A stretch of DNA of 22,787 nt from Candidatus Saccharibacteria bacterium UBA3304 (lineage in GTDB: Bacteria; Patescibacteriota; Saccharimonadia; Saccharimonadales; Saccharimonadaceae): positions 1-22,787 of the forward strand of contig DESW01000026.1 in NCBI GenBank assembly GCA_002361425.1, read 5' to 3'. The position numbers and the translations under genes are program-made. Positions 7,252 through 15,116 of the stretch are shown piece after piece (position 1 is the stretch's first letter; every line of letters begins with the position of its first letter). A model generated the notes under the pieces. The model ran no database searches. It saw only the letters and a list, made by a program, of their open reading frames with translations, and had not been told where the DNA came from.

Positions 7252-8865
7252 TCATATCTTGTCGCTTACTTCAAGAGAAATTATCGCGCCTTCTATCTTC
7301 ACTTTTCCGCCCCATTCGTTCTTTGAGAGCGTAAACTGGACCTTCACCTCATCGCCGGTTTCTACCGCCATTTGCTCCTCGGGCGCATAAAAACTCATCA
7401 TCTTGAACTCATTCTCGCCATCGGATACCATGAGCGACAGATGCTTCTCTTTTAAGATACGCTTTCCGCTCACGCGCCCAACATACTCAAAAATTGGTTC
7501 TTCGTTGCCAGCGCCAAATGGCTCTAGCTGGCAAATCTCCTCATATAGCTCTGGCGTCAGCTCACTCAAATCACTCAGGACTACATCGCTTTTTGCGCGC
7601 AAATACTTTTCCTGATCCTTTAGATTCAACGACTTATAATAATCGTTTATCTGTTTCTTAAAACTAGCGAGCTTGTCTTTTTTGAAGCTCACGCCGCAAG
7701 CTCCAGCATGACCACCGCCAGATAATAGTAAGCCTTCTGGGCAGTTCTGCAGCGCCTCCGCTAGCGAGAACTCACCAAAACTACGGCCCGACCCCTTAAA
7801 AGTACCGTCTTCTAACTGCGTTAGCGCAAAAGCTGGCCTCTTATAAATCTCCGTCAAGCGCCCCGCCACGATACCGACAATCCCCTCATGCCACTTACCA
7901 TTCGCAATAATCACCGGCTCGTCACCGAAGCTGCCGTCCACCTCTTTTACGGCCTTATCCTGCGCCTCGCGACGCTCCTTATTAAGCTCATCAAGCTCCA
8001 TCGCTAAGCGCATCGCTTCCGCACGCGAATCAGATAGCATCAAGTCTAGCGCCAAATCCGCCGACTTCATCCTACCTGCCGCATTAATACGTGGTCCTAA
8101 TTGAAAGCCAATTGCACGCGTCGTAATCTGTTCTAGCTTACATTTTGCCGCCTTCGCCAGTTCCTGCACACCCTTACGACGCGTCTTACCGAGTACTAGC
8201 ATACCGTAATAAACCATAATGCGATTCTCTTCGCGAAGTACCATCGAGTCGCAGACTGTACCGACCGCCACCATATCTAGCAGCCACTTCTCCTGGCCGT
8301 CACACTTACCCCCGTTTTTACGCATATTCAACGCCCGCGCCAAGGTAAACGCCACGCCAACACCAGCCATATTTAAGCCATATTTCTCACCACGACGATG
8401 CGGATTCACTACCGCCACCGCCTTCTCTGGCACCTTCGGAATCTCATGGTGATCCGTCACAATCGTATCAACACCCTGTTCGCGCAACTTCGCAATTACC
8501 TCACCAGAACCGCTGCCACAGTCTACCGTTACGACCAGCTTTGCGCCGCGCTCGACTATCTCTTTGATCGCCGGCTCATTCAAACCATAGCCATCCTTAA
8601 AACGATTCGGCAGCATAATCTCAACATCAGTACAGCCGAAATAAGTCAACGCATTTTGACAAACTGTACTCGCCGTCACGCCATCTGCATCATAATCGCC
8701 ATAGATGATAATTTTCTCACCCTTCTCGCGCGCTTGTTCAATTCTGTCCACCGCTTTTGACATTCCAAGCATCAAAAACGGATCAAATAAGTCTTCGTAT
8801 TTTGGATGCAAAAAAGATTTGTCTAGCCCACGGTCGGCCAGCAACTGCTTAAAAATCCGCGTCAT
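7252..8865 (-). CDS. recJ: Single-strand DNA exonuclease RecJ
   Basis: 5'-3' single-strand DNA exonuclease used in recombination and mismatch and base-excision repair. 537 residues, the usual core length. DHH-family motifs are in order: DYDADGVT (57-64), NRFKDGYG (about 87-94), VDCGSGSGE (114-122, where DCGIS is more common), DHH (138-140), NPHRR and GPRINAAGR. The DHHA1 motif is LLLSGGGHAGACG, followed by a C-terminal OB-fold region. Manganese ligands are expected among the Asp/His residues of these motifs. The ATG overlaps the stop of the upstream winged-helix gene as ATGA, so the two are translationally coupled. Confidence 0.95.
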   Translation of the reverse strand: MTRIFKQLLADRGLDKSFLHPKYEDLFDPFLMLGMSKAVDRIEQAREKGEKIIIYGDYDADGVTASTVCQNALTYFGCTDVEIMLPNRFKDGYGLNEPAIKEIVERGAKLVVTVDCGSGSGEVIAKLREQGVDTIVTDHHEIPKVPEKAVAVVNPHRRGEKYGLNMAGVGVAFTLARALNMRKNGGKCDGQEKWLLDMVAVGTVCDSMVLREENRIMVYYGMLVLGKTRRKGVQELAKAAKCKLEQITTRAIGFQLGPRINAAGRMKSADLALDLMLSDSRAEAMRLAMELDELNKERREAQDKAVKEVDGSFGDEPVIIANGKWHEGIVGIVAGRLTEIYKRPAFALTQLEDGTFKGSGRSFGEFSLAEALQNCPEGLLLSGGGHAGACGVSFKKDKLASFKKQINDYYKSLNLKDQEKYLRAKSDVVLSDLSELTPELYEEICQLEPFGAGNEEPIFEYVGRVSGKRILKEKHLSLMVSDGENEFKMMSFYAPEEQMAVETGDEVKVQFTLSKNEWGGKVKIEGAIISLEVSDKI

Positions 8866-9164
8866 CCAATAATCTTACTTGGGGTCTTTTTGGCGTCTTC
8901 CGCCTGCTGACTCTTGATTACAATGCTCTGAAGCTCTTTAAGAATTGGGAACTGTTTGTTCGTCTGATAAATGCTAGTGTTGCCTTTTTTCGTTGCTACC
9001 AAAAAGCCACCTTTTGTCATCCGGCGTAACTCACGCTGAATATTGCCTGGATCTTCTTTGATAAGTTTCGACAAGCCACGGACGTGCGTCTTAAAATCTG
9101 GATATTTTGCGAAGACAACGATAATCTTGCGCCGCACCCGACTCGTCACGAAAACGTCTAACAT
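8862..9164 (-). CDS. Winged-helix DNA-binding protein
   Basis: 100 residues. The pattern fits a winged helix-turn-helix: a first helix (SRVRRKIIVVFAKYP), then HVRGLSKLIKEDPGNIQRELRRMTKGGFL as helices 2-3 with recognition helix NIQRELRRM, then a wing VATKKGNTSIYQTNK, and a C-terminal helix ending in a polar tail. It resembles ArsR-like regulators without a metal-binding Cys motif. The SD AAGGAGGTAA abuts the ATG. It is coupled to recJ through ATGA and lies divergent to priA across about 100 bp, so control of both is an obvious possibility, though this is inference. Confidence 0.8.
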   Translation of the reverse strand: MLDVFVTSRVRRKIIVVFAKYPDFKTHVRGLSKLIKEDPGNIQRELRRMTKGGFLVATKKGNTSIYQTNKQFPILKELQSIVIKSQQAEDAKKTPSKIIG

Positions 9165-9186
9165 TTACCTCCTTTGTACTGTCTCT

Positions 9187-9215
9187 ATTGTAATTAGTGG
9201 TTGTAAAAAACACAA
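9187..9215 (-). promoter_or_regulatory. Promoter of the winged-helix/recJ pair
   Basis: Minus strand TTGTGT (9215-9210), 17 nt spacer, TACAAT (9192-9187). The leader is about 16 nt long and contains AAGGAGGTAA. Within the spacer region TTGTG and ACAAC form a short inverted repeat that could be an operator. Confidence 0.65.
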
Positions 9216-9252
9216 CATTGACTTTTGCGATTTTTTATACCGTCATTTAAGG

Positions 9253-9258
9253 TATACT
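9253..9258 (+). promoter_or_regulatory. priA -10 box, leaderless spacing
   Basis: TATACT followed by TATCTT and then the priA ATG, with 6 nt between. No SD and no convincing -35 at 16-18 nt; a TTGACT lies about 29 nt further upstream. Confidence 0.55.
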
Positions 9259-9264
9259 TATCTT

Positions 9265-11205
9265 ATGAACTACTACCTGGTTGCGCCCGCCAAATCTTTC
9301 CATCAGAGCGAAAATCTTCTCACTTACGAGTCTGAAACTACACTCAAAATCGGCCAGATTGTCGAGATTCCTTTTGGCAAACAGAGCGCCATTGGCATTA
9401 TCGCCGAAAAAACCAAGCAACCAGACTTCGAAACCAAGGCAATTACTCGCGTTTTATATGAAACACCCTTGCCAAAACACCTCGTCAAAGCGATGTTTTG
9501 GCTTGTCGATTATTATCGCTGCCCTCTTTCTAGCGTCGTAACCGCCATCTTGCCACGCGGCATCACTAAATCGCGCCGTAGCGCCCCTAACGAGCTCGAG
9601 AATACCCTCTATTCATCAGAGAGCCAAAATCCACTTTCCGCCGAGCAGAAGCGCGTTATCAGCGAAATTGAGGCCAACGCCGCAAATACTGTCCTTTTAC
9701 ATGGCATCACCGGTTCCGGCAAAACCAATATCTATATCGAACTCGCCAAGCGCCAGCTCGCCTCTGGCAAATCCGTCATTTTGCTCGTTCCAGAAATCGC
9801 CCTCACCTCTCAGCTCGTCCAAAACTTCCAGCACTTCTTCAAGGATGTTATTCTACTCCACTCTGAGCAAACCGAATCCATTCGTCATCAACTCTGGCAA
9901 AAGTCCCTCGAGGCAACCGCTCCACAGGTCATTATCGGCCCGCGCAGCGCCCTCTTCGCTCCCGTTAAAGACCTCGGCCTCATTATCATTGATGAGGCAC
10001 ACGAGCCGGCCTATCATCAGGATCAAAATCCAAAATACTCCGCCCTTCGCCTCGCTAGCCAGATGAGCAAGACTGTCCTCGGTACCGCCACCCCTCTAAT
10101 CGCTGACTATTACATCTGTCAGCAGCACAAAGCTGTCGTTTCACTCGACGAGCTCGCTATTAAGAGCAATAAGACTACTTCTATCTCTGTCATTGACTTC
10201 AAAAACCGCACTAGCTTCACCCGTAGCCGCATCGTTAGTAACGAACTTATTGCCTCTATTCAGCAATCTCTCGATAACCACCAGCAGAGCCTTATCTTTC
10301 ATAACCGCCGCGGCACCGCTCCTCTCACTATCTGCGATCAGTGCGGCTGGCAAGCTCTCTGTGAAAAATGCCTCTTGCCTCTCGTTCTTCACGCTGACAA
10401 ATATCAGCTCCGCTGCCATACTTGTGGCGCCAGCTATCCCGTTCCTACCTCTTGTCCAGAATGCGGCAACGCCAGCATTCATCACAAAGGCTTCGGCACT
10501 AAGCTTATCGAGGAAGAACTTACAAAACTCTTCCCGCGCGCCAAAATTGGCCGCTTCGACGCTGATACTGCTACCGATCAGCAACTCAACAAGGTTTACT
10601 CAGAGGTTAAATCCGGCGCTTACGATATCTTGATTGGCACACAAATGCTCGCTAAAGGTTTTGACTTCCCAAAGCTCAGCACCCTTGGCGTTATTCAGGC
10701 CGATGCCGGTCTTAACTTGCCGGATTTCTCATCCGAAGAACGCACGTATCAATTACTTACTCAGGTCATCGGCCGCGCAAATCGCGGACACCAAAACAGT
10801 CGTATTTTTATTCAAACTTTTCAGCCTGAACAAAATATTATTAAGTACGCCACCTCTGGAAAATACCAAGATTTTTATACTTATCTACTCGAAAAACGTC
10901 AGCTCGCCAAACTTCCGCCATACACGTTTTTACTCAAATTATCATTGAGCTACAAAACTGAAAAAGCCACGGTCGCAAATGCGCAAAAATTGTTCAGAGT
11001 CATTCGCCAAACTATCCAGTCCGAAGGTTTGAATCAATTATTTGTCACCCCACCGATGCCAGCTTTTCACGAGCATGAACGCTCCGGCTATACCTGGCAA
11101 ATCGTCATCAAAGCCAAGTCTCGCAAAGACCTCACTACAATTTTTGATCAGCTCCCAAAGAGCAGTTATCTTCACTACGACTTCGACCCCTACACTTTGC
11201 TTTAA
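9265..11205 (+). CDS. priA: Primosomal replication restart helicase PriA
   Basis: 3'-5' DNA helicase that reloads the replisome at stalled forks. 646 residues. Walker A is HGITGSGKT (146-154) and DEAH is at 243-246 within LIIIDEAHEPAYHQDQ. Motif Ia is VPEIALTSQL and GPRSALFAP follows. Eight cysteines (357, 360, 366, 369, 384, 387, 397, 400) form the two PriA zinc sites inserted in the helicase. GTQMLAKGFDFP and QVIGRANRG are the later helicase motifs. The reading frame is open further upstream to 9043, but MNYYLVAPAK is the family-like start and has a -10 box 6 nt before it. The N-terminal DNA-binding domain is short, as in many compact genomes. Confidence 0.95.
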   Translation: MNYYLVAPAKSFHQSENLLTYESETTLKIGQIVEIPFGKQSAIGIIAEKTKQPDFETKAITRVLYETPLPKHLVKAMFWLVDYYRCPLSSVVTAILPRGITKSRRSAPNELENTLYSSESQNPLSAEQKRVISEIEANAANTVLLHGITGSGKTNIYIELAKRQLASGKSVILLVPEIALTSQLVQNFQHFFKDVILLHSEQTESIRHQLWQKSLEATAPQVIIGPRSALFAPVKDLGLIIIDEAHEPAYHQDQNPKYSALRLASQMSKTVLGTATPLIADYYICQQHKAVVSLDELAIKSNKTTSISVIDFKNRTSFTRSRIVSNELIASIQQSLDNHQQSLIFHNRRGTAPLTICDQCGWQALCEKCLLPLVLHADKYQLRCHTCGASYPVPTSCPECGNASIHHKGFGTKLIEEELTKLFPRAKIGRFDADTATDQQLNKVYSEVKSGAYDILIGTQMLAKGFDFPKLSTLGVIQADAGLNLPDFSSEERTYQLLTQVIGRANRGHQNSRIFIQTFQPEQNIIKYATSGKYQDFYTYLLEKRQLAKLPPYTFLLKLSLSYKTEKATVANAQKLFRVIRQTIQSEGLNQLFVTPPMPAFHEHERSGYTWQIVIKAKSRKDLTTIFDQLPKSSYLHYDFDPYTLL

Positions 11206-11213
11206 GATTATGC

Positions 11214-11219
11214 TAAGAT
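11214..11219 (+). promoter_or_regulatory. def extended -10, leaderless spacing
   Basis: TGC-TAAGAT, 7 nt before the def ATG, located just after the priA stop. No SD is present. Read-through from priA is also possible. Confidence 0.5.
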
Positions 11220-11226
11220 AACAGAT

Positions 11227-11802
11227 ATGAATATCGTTACAACACCTGACCCGCGCCTTCGCGTTAAATGCAAGAAAGTCAATCACGTTGACGACGAAAT
11301 CCACGAGATGGTCGAGAACATGATTCAGAACTGTCTTGATTGGGAAAAAGAACACAAATTCGAAATCAGCGCCGCTCTTGCTGCTCCGCAGCTCGGTTAC
11401 GATCGTCGCATTATTGTTGTGCGCGAAGATACCGAGAATAAAGAAAACGCTACCTTCATTCCTCTCTTAAACCCAGAGGTGATTAAGACCGAAGGCAAGA
11501 TCGAGCGCGACTACGAGGGTTGTCTTTCCGTCCCTAACTATTACGGCAAAGTTCCTCGCCCAACCAAAGCTCGCATCAAGGCCCAGACTATCGACGGCCA
11601 AGAGGTGCGTATCAAAGCCGATGGTTTCCTTGCTCGTACCCTTCTACACGAGATTGACCACCTTAATGGCATTCTCTTCATTGATCACATCAAGGACGAC
11701 AAAGACGCTTGGTATCGCCTAGACGACAAGGGCGACCTCGTCCCTATCAACTACGACGAAGAAGTCGCTAACAACAAGGACCTCTTCCCAGATGAAGACT
11801 AA
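11227..11802 (+). CDS. def: Peptide deformylase
   Basis: Metalloenzyme that removes the formyl group from nascent N-formyl-Met proteins. 191 residues. Motif 2 is EGCLSVP with the metal ligand C99. Motif 3 is LLHEIDHLNG with ligands H141 and H145 and catalytic E142. Motif 1, normally GxGLAAPQ, reads SAALAAPQ (48-55): both glycines are replaced, but L, AA and Q are kept. The protein ends in an acidic tail. Its last 11 nt overlap the fmt start in another frame, a coupling that pairs formylation with deformylation as in many bacteria. Confidence 0.94.
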   Translation: MNIVTTPDPRLRVKCKKVNHVDDEIHEMVENMIQNCLDWEKEHKFEISAALAAPQLGYDRRIIVVREDTENKENATFIPLLNPEVIKTEGKIERDYEGCLSVPNYYGKVPRPTKARIKAQTIDGQEVRIKADGFLARTLLHEIDHLNGILFIDHIKDDKDAWYRLDDKGDLVPINYDEEVANNKDLFPDED

Positions 11803-12673
11803 GGTAATTTTCTTCGGCAACGAACAGCTTGCCCAAGGCATTAAACCAAAAACTATTCTTTTCGATGCCCTTCATAACTCTGATGAGTTCGAAATTTGTG
11901 CCATCCTCCTAACTAACCCAAATCACCGCAAGCCTTACGCTATTGAAAAGGCCGCCAAAGCCGCTAATATTCCCGTATATTTCAGCAAAAACAACGACGA
12001 AATTATGGAGATTATCGCTCAGTACGACGCTCCTGTCGCCGTTCTCGCTAGCTTCGGCAAGATTATCCCAGAGCGCATTATTAATGCCTTCCCTTGCGGA
12101 ATCATTAATATTCACCCTTCAATGTTACCAAAATACCGCGGTACCACCCCTATTGAGTCCGCTCTCTTGAACGGCGATGCTGAGACTGGCGTATCTGTTA
12201 TGCGTCTCGCTAAGGCTATGGACGCCGGCAATACTTTTGCTCAAGAAACCGTCAAAATTGAAGACGACGATACTAAACAAAGCCTCTACGAAAAGCTCGC
12301 AACCGCTGGCGCCGAACGCCTTTTGGAAGTCTTGCCTGGTATCGTGGCTAAAAATGCCTCAGAGACCGCACAAAACGACGCAGAAGCCACTTTTACCACC
12401 CAACTTAGCAAAGACCTATCTGAGTTAAAACCGGCCGAGAAAGCCGCTCAGACGCTCTACAACGAGGTTCGCGCATACGCCGGATTCCCTAAATCTAAGC
12501 TCGAATTGCTAGGTGTTCCATGCACTATCACCGCTGCTCATGTCGCTGACGCTGCGACCACCGAAATCGACCAGAAGTGCTCCGACGGCAAATACCTAGT
12601 AATCGACCGTCTCATCCCTGAAAACTCCAAAGAGATGGACGCCAAGAGCTTCCTAAACGGACACAAAAAATAA
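11792..12673 (+). CDS. fmt: Methionyl-tRNA formyltransferase
   Basis: Formylates initiator Met-tRNA using 10-formyl-tetrahydrofolate. 293 residues. The formyl-transferase core holds N106, H108 and D144 in NIHPSMLPKYRG (106-117) and KAMDAGNT. The C-terminal tRNA-binding domain begins around FTTQLSKDLSELKP. The N-terminus starts KVIFFGNEQLAQG rather than the more common GTPxFA form. The start overlaps def by 11 nt. Its AG-rich upstream region inside def (CCAGATGAAG) gives only a weak SD, consistent with coupling to def. It ends at a bidirectional terminator. Confidence 0.94.
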   Translation: MKTKVIFFGNEQLAQGIKPKTILFDALHNSDEFEICAILLTNPNHRKPYAIEKAAKAANIPVYFSKNNDEIMEIIAQYDAPVAVLASFGKIIPERIINAFPCGIINIHPSMLPKYRGTTPIESALLNGDAETGVSVMRLAKAMDAGNTFAQETVKIEDDDTKQSLYEKLATAGAERLLEVLPGIVAKNASETAQNDAEATFTTQLSKDLSELKPAEKAAQTLYNEVRAYAGFPKSKLELLGVPCTITAAHVADAATTEIDQKCSDGKYLVIDRLIPENSKEMDAKSFLNGHKK

Positions 12674-12698
12674 CCCCTTCTTACGGGGGTCATTTTTT
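12669..12698. terminator. Bidirectional terminator between fmt and the 12701 gene
   Basis: ACCCC (12673-12677) pairs with GGGGT (12686-12690). It is flanked by six As on the left and a T run on the right, so it can stop both the convergent fmt transcript (plus) and the 12701-13114 transcript (minus). Confidence 0.8.
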
Positions 12699-12700
12699 AT

Positions 12701-13114
12701 TTACATACTTGCAAGCAATGCGTCTTTATTTGCAGAAATCTCTGCGCGCAATGCATCGACAGACTCTTGGATAATCTGCTGATACTGTGGGCAATTCTGA
12801 CTGAGCCACTTAGCAGTTACATAGTCGCCAAGGACATCTTCTTCGGAGCCACCGATATTTTCAGCTAGTTTCTGATAAATAGCGTCGTTCTTGTAATCGC
12901 CAGCGCCAGCAATCCACTTATCGAGAGTTGCCTGATCGTTGTCGATAATCTTTTCGAACTCATCGAGCTGCTCATCAGAGAGACCTTCGCTCATCTTTTC
13001 GCCGATCCTCACCTCGAGCTGATCTTGCGCGTACTGCAAGAATGCCTCTTTCTGTTCGGCCGGCATTGACCCGAGACCTACGCTCTCGAGAAAATTGTCG
13101 TCAAACTTATACAT
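12701..13114 (-). CDS. Helical protein of unknown function (DUF5663-like)
   Basis: 137 residues from the chosen ATG; an in-frame ATG 36 nt upstream lacks an SD and would overlap the promoter. The sequence is acidic and almost entirely helical. It opens MYKFDDNFLESVGLGSMPAEQKEAF, followed by two Asp/Glu-rich helices around DEQLDEFEKIIDND. An FLxxxGL...MPxxQK pattern at the N-terminus reminds me of the DUF5663 family seen in Patescibacteria; this is from memory and unverified. No signal peptide, membrane segment or catalytic motif is visible. It lies downstream of infB on the same strand with its own promoter. No function is assigned. Confidence 0.75.
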   Translation of the reverse strand: MYKFDDNFLESVGLGSMPAEQKEAFLQYAQDQLEVRIGEKMSEGLSDEQLDEFEKIIDNDQATLDKWIAGAGDYKNDAIYQKLAENIGGSEEDVLGDYVTAKWLSQNCPQYQQIIQESVDALRAEISANKDALLASM

Positions 13115-13138
13115 AGCCTTTTTTCTCCTATTTTCCCC

Positions 13139-13144
13139 ATTGTA
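13139..13144 (-). promoter_or_regulatory. Extended -10 for the 12701-13114 gene
   Basis: TGC-TACAAT on the minus strand, with a poor -35 (TTTAAA) 17 nt upstream. The leader would be about 18 nt and contains AGGAG. Confidence 0.55.
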
Positions 13145-13180
13145 GCACAAAAAAGCTAATGTTTAAAATTTAGGTAACTA

Positions 13181-14953
13181 TTAAGCAATTTTCTTCTTCT
13201 TGTATTCACGAACAAAGAATTCAATGCGGTCGCCAATCTCAAGCTGAATCTTCTTCTGAGTCTTGAGAGACATACCACCAAGCTCACCCTCAGCGAGCGA
13301 AGGAACGTCGACTTTACCCTCCTGAACGTTGATAACTTCAACTTCGCCAAGCAAGTCTTTCTTGCGATAAGCGCGACCAAGCATACCAGGAGCGACACGG
13401 CCAGATTTAACCATACCACCAGCAATAATCTCAGTCTTTTCAGTACGGAAGACACCCTTGACCTCAAGTGCGCCAGTCTCAGTCTCAATCATCTCTGCAT
13501 CAAGCATCTCTTCCATCTCATGCTTTGCATCATCAAGAAGTTCATAAATCACACGGTAGCTACGAACAGGGACACCATTGCGCTCCGCCATCTTAGCGAT
13601 TGCATTTGGCACCGTAACGTTGAAACCATAAATAATCGTCTTGCCACCAGATGCCATATAGACATCGTTCTCAGACACTGCGCCAACACCGGTAGAAACG
13701 ATATTAAGTGTAATCTCGCCCTGCGTATCAATCATACGGAGCGAATCAACAACAGAGGTCACGGAACCAGCCACGTCGCCCTTAACAATAACATTCAAAG
13801 TCTTAGTGTTATCAGCAGTATTCATCATACGGAGAAGATCCGTAGAGGTGACGTTAGCGTTAGCCGTCTCGTTTGCCTCAGCCTGAGCATTGAGCAATGC
13901 CATGCGGCGTGCAGTCTTCTCGTCCTCAACCTCTTCAAACTTATCGCCGAAGTTCGGAAGCTCCTTAAAGCCAGTTACGACAACAGGGGTAGATGGCGTA
14001 GCCTTGCCCTTTGGTTTGCCCTTCCAATCAAGCATCGTGCGAATCTTAGCATAGGTCTTACCCGCTACGATAAATTCACCAACCTTAAGCTCACCACCGG
14101 TAATCAAAAGGTTAACAACTGAACCCTTACCGACTTCCATATGGCTCTCAATTACGAGACCTTCAGCTGGAATGTTCGTATCAGCCTTGAGTTCATCGAT
14201 ATCAGCAGTCAAGAGAATCATATCAAGCAGCTGCTCGAGGTTATCACCGCGCTTTGCGGAGATAGGAACCATAATCGTGTCGCCACCCCATTCCTCTGGG
14301 TTAAGATTGAAATCAGTTGCAAGCTGAGCCTTAGTGCGGTCAATATTTGCACCTTCCTTATCAATCTTGTTAATTGCAACAATAATCTTTGCGTTAGCCG
14401 CCTCAGCAAACTTAATTGCCTCTGCAGTCTGTGGCTTCACGCCATCATCTGCCGCAACCACAATCACAACGATATCAGTAAGCATCGCACCGTGCTGGCG
14501 AATTGCCGCGAAAGCCTCATGGCCAGGGGTATCAAGGAAGGTAATCTTACGATCCTTATACTCCATCTGATAAGCAGAAATATGCTGAGTAATACCACCA
14601 GCCTCGCCTTCAACCGTCTTCTTCTTAAGAAGCGTATCAAGCAAGGTAGTTTTACCGTGGTCAACGTGACCCATCACTGCTACTACTGGTGGACGAAGTT
14701 TTGCATCCTTAGAAAGCTCACGCTTTGCGCCTGGCAACTTAGCCGAATTCTCTTTGCGCTCAAAACGAACGTTTTCAAAACCAAGCTCTTCAGTCATAAT
14801 CTGAGCCGTCTCAACATCGAGGCGCTGGTTAATCGTCGCCATAATGCCGTTCTTGAACAACTCACCAATGAGATGCGTAACAGATACGCCCAAGGCGTTT
14901 GCTAGCTCATCTACCGTAATCGAGCCAGAAACCTGTATCACTTTTTCTTCCAC
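13181..14953 (-). CDS. infB: Translation initiation factor IF-2
   Basis: GTPase that brings fMet-tRNA to the 30S subunit and joins the subunits. 590 residues, short because the long variable N-terminal region is absent; an IF2_N helical domain (about 10-60) is followed almost directly by the G domain. G motifs: GHVDHGKT (95-102), GGITQHI (119-125), DTPGHE (141-146), NKID (195-198) and SAK (232-234). Domains II, III and the fMet-tRNA binding domain IV (VFRTEKTEIIAGGMVKSG onward) are complete to FFVREYKKKKIA. It begins with GTG at 14953, chosen because AAAGGAG lies 7 nt upstream and the family-like sequence starts there. Confidence 0.96.
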   Translation of the reverse strand: MEEKVIQVSGSITVDELANALGVSVTHLIGELFKNGIMATINQRLDVETAQIMTEELGFENVRFERKENSAKLPGAKRELSKDAKLRPPVVAVMGHVDHGKTTLLDTLLKKKTVEGEAGGITQHISAYQMEYKDRKITFLDTPGHEAFAAIRQHGAMLTDIVVIVVAADDGVKPQTAEAIKFAEAANAKIIVAINKIDKEGANIDRTKAQLATDFNLNPEEWGGDTIMVPISAKRGDNLEQLLDMILLTADIDELKADTNIPAEGLVIESHMEVGKGSVVNLLITGGELKVGEFIVAGKTYAKIRTMLDWKGKPKGKATPSTPVVVTGFKELPNFGDKFEEVEDEKTARRMALLNAQAEANETANANVTSTDLLRMMNTADNTKTLNVIVKGDVAGSVTSVVDSLRMIDTQGEITLNIVSTGVGAVSENDVYMASGGKTIIYGFNVTVPNAIAKMAERNGVPVRSYRVIYELLDDAKHEMEEMLDAEMIETETGALEVKGVFRTEKTEIIAGGMVKSGRVAPGMLGRAYRKKDLLGEVEVINVQEGKVDVPSLAEGELGGMSLKTQKKIQLEIGDRIEFFVREYKKKKIA

Positions 14954-14984
14954 TTTCTAGCTCCTTTCTTTTAGATAATATTGA

Positions 14985-15003
14985 GTGTAATAAAAAATTA
15001 CAC
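14985..15003 (-). other. Hairpin in infB leader
   Basis: GTGTAAT-TTTTT-ATTACAC on the minus strand, a perfect 7 bp stem with a five-base loop, in the roughly 60 nt infB 5' leader about 30 nt before the SD. No T run follows directly, so it is not a clear terminator. It may stabilise the mRNA or be a control site. Confidence 0.55.
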
Positions 15004-15016
15004 AAAAACTCCCATT

Positions 15017-15045
15017 ATTTTACCATATCTATAATCGTCACGCAA
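15017..15045 (-). promoter_or_regulatory. infB promoter
   Basis: Minus strand TTGCGT (15045-15040), 17 nt spacer, TAAAAT (15022-15017). It lies after the rpsA terminator. Confidence 0.7.
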
Positions 15046-15074
15046 TGATAAGCGTTTACTCTCTTTGCAACCAT

Positions 15075-15104
15075 CAAAAAAGCCGCGACTAGCACGGCTC
15101 TTTT
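15075..15104 (-). terminator. rpsA terminator
   Basis: AGCCG...CGGCT stem on the minus strand followed by TTTTTT (15080-15075), 12 nt after the rpsA stop. It separates rpsA from infB. Confidence 0.85.
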
Positions 15105-15116
15105 GTAAGATTAGGC

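Noticed and set aside
9043..9264. Upstream extension of priA by 74 codons
   Set aside because: It overlaps the divergent winged-helix gene and its promoter; the family-like start with a -10 box is at 9265.
13520..14905. Several plus-strand open frames opposite infB
   Set aside because: Antisense shadows; no SD and no motifs.
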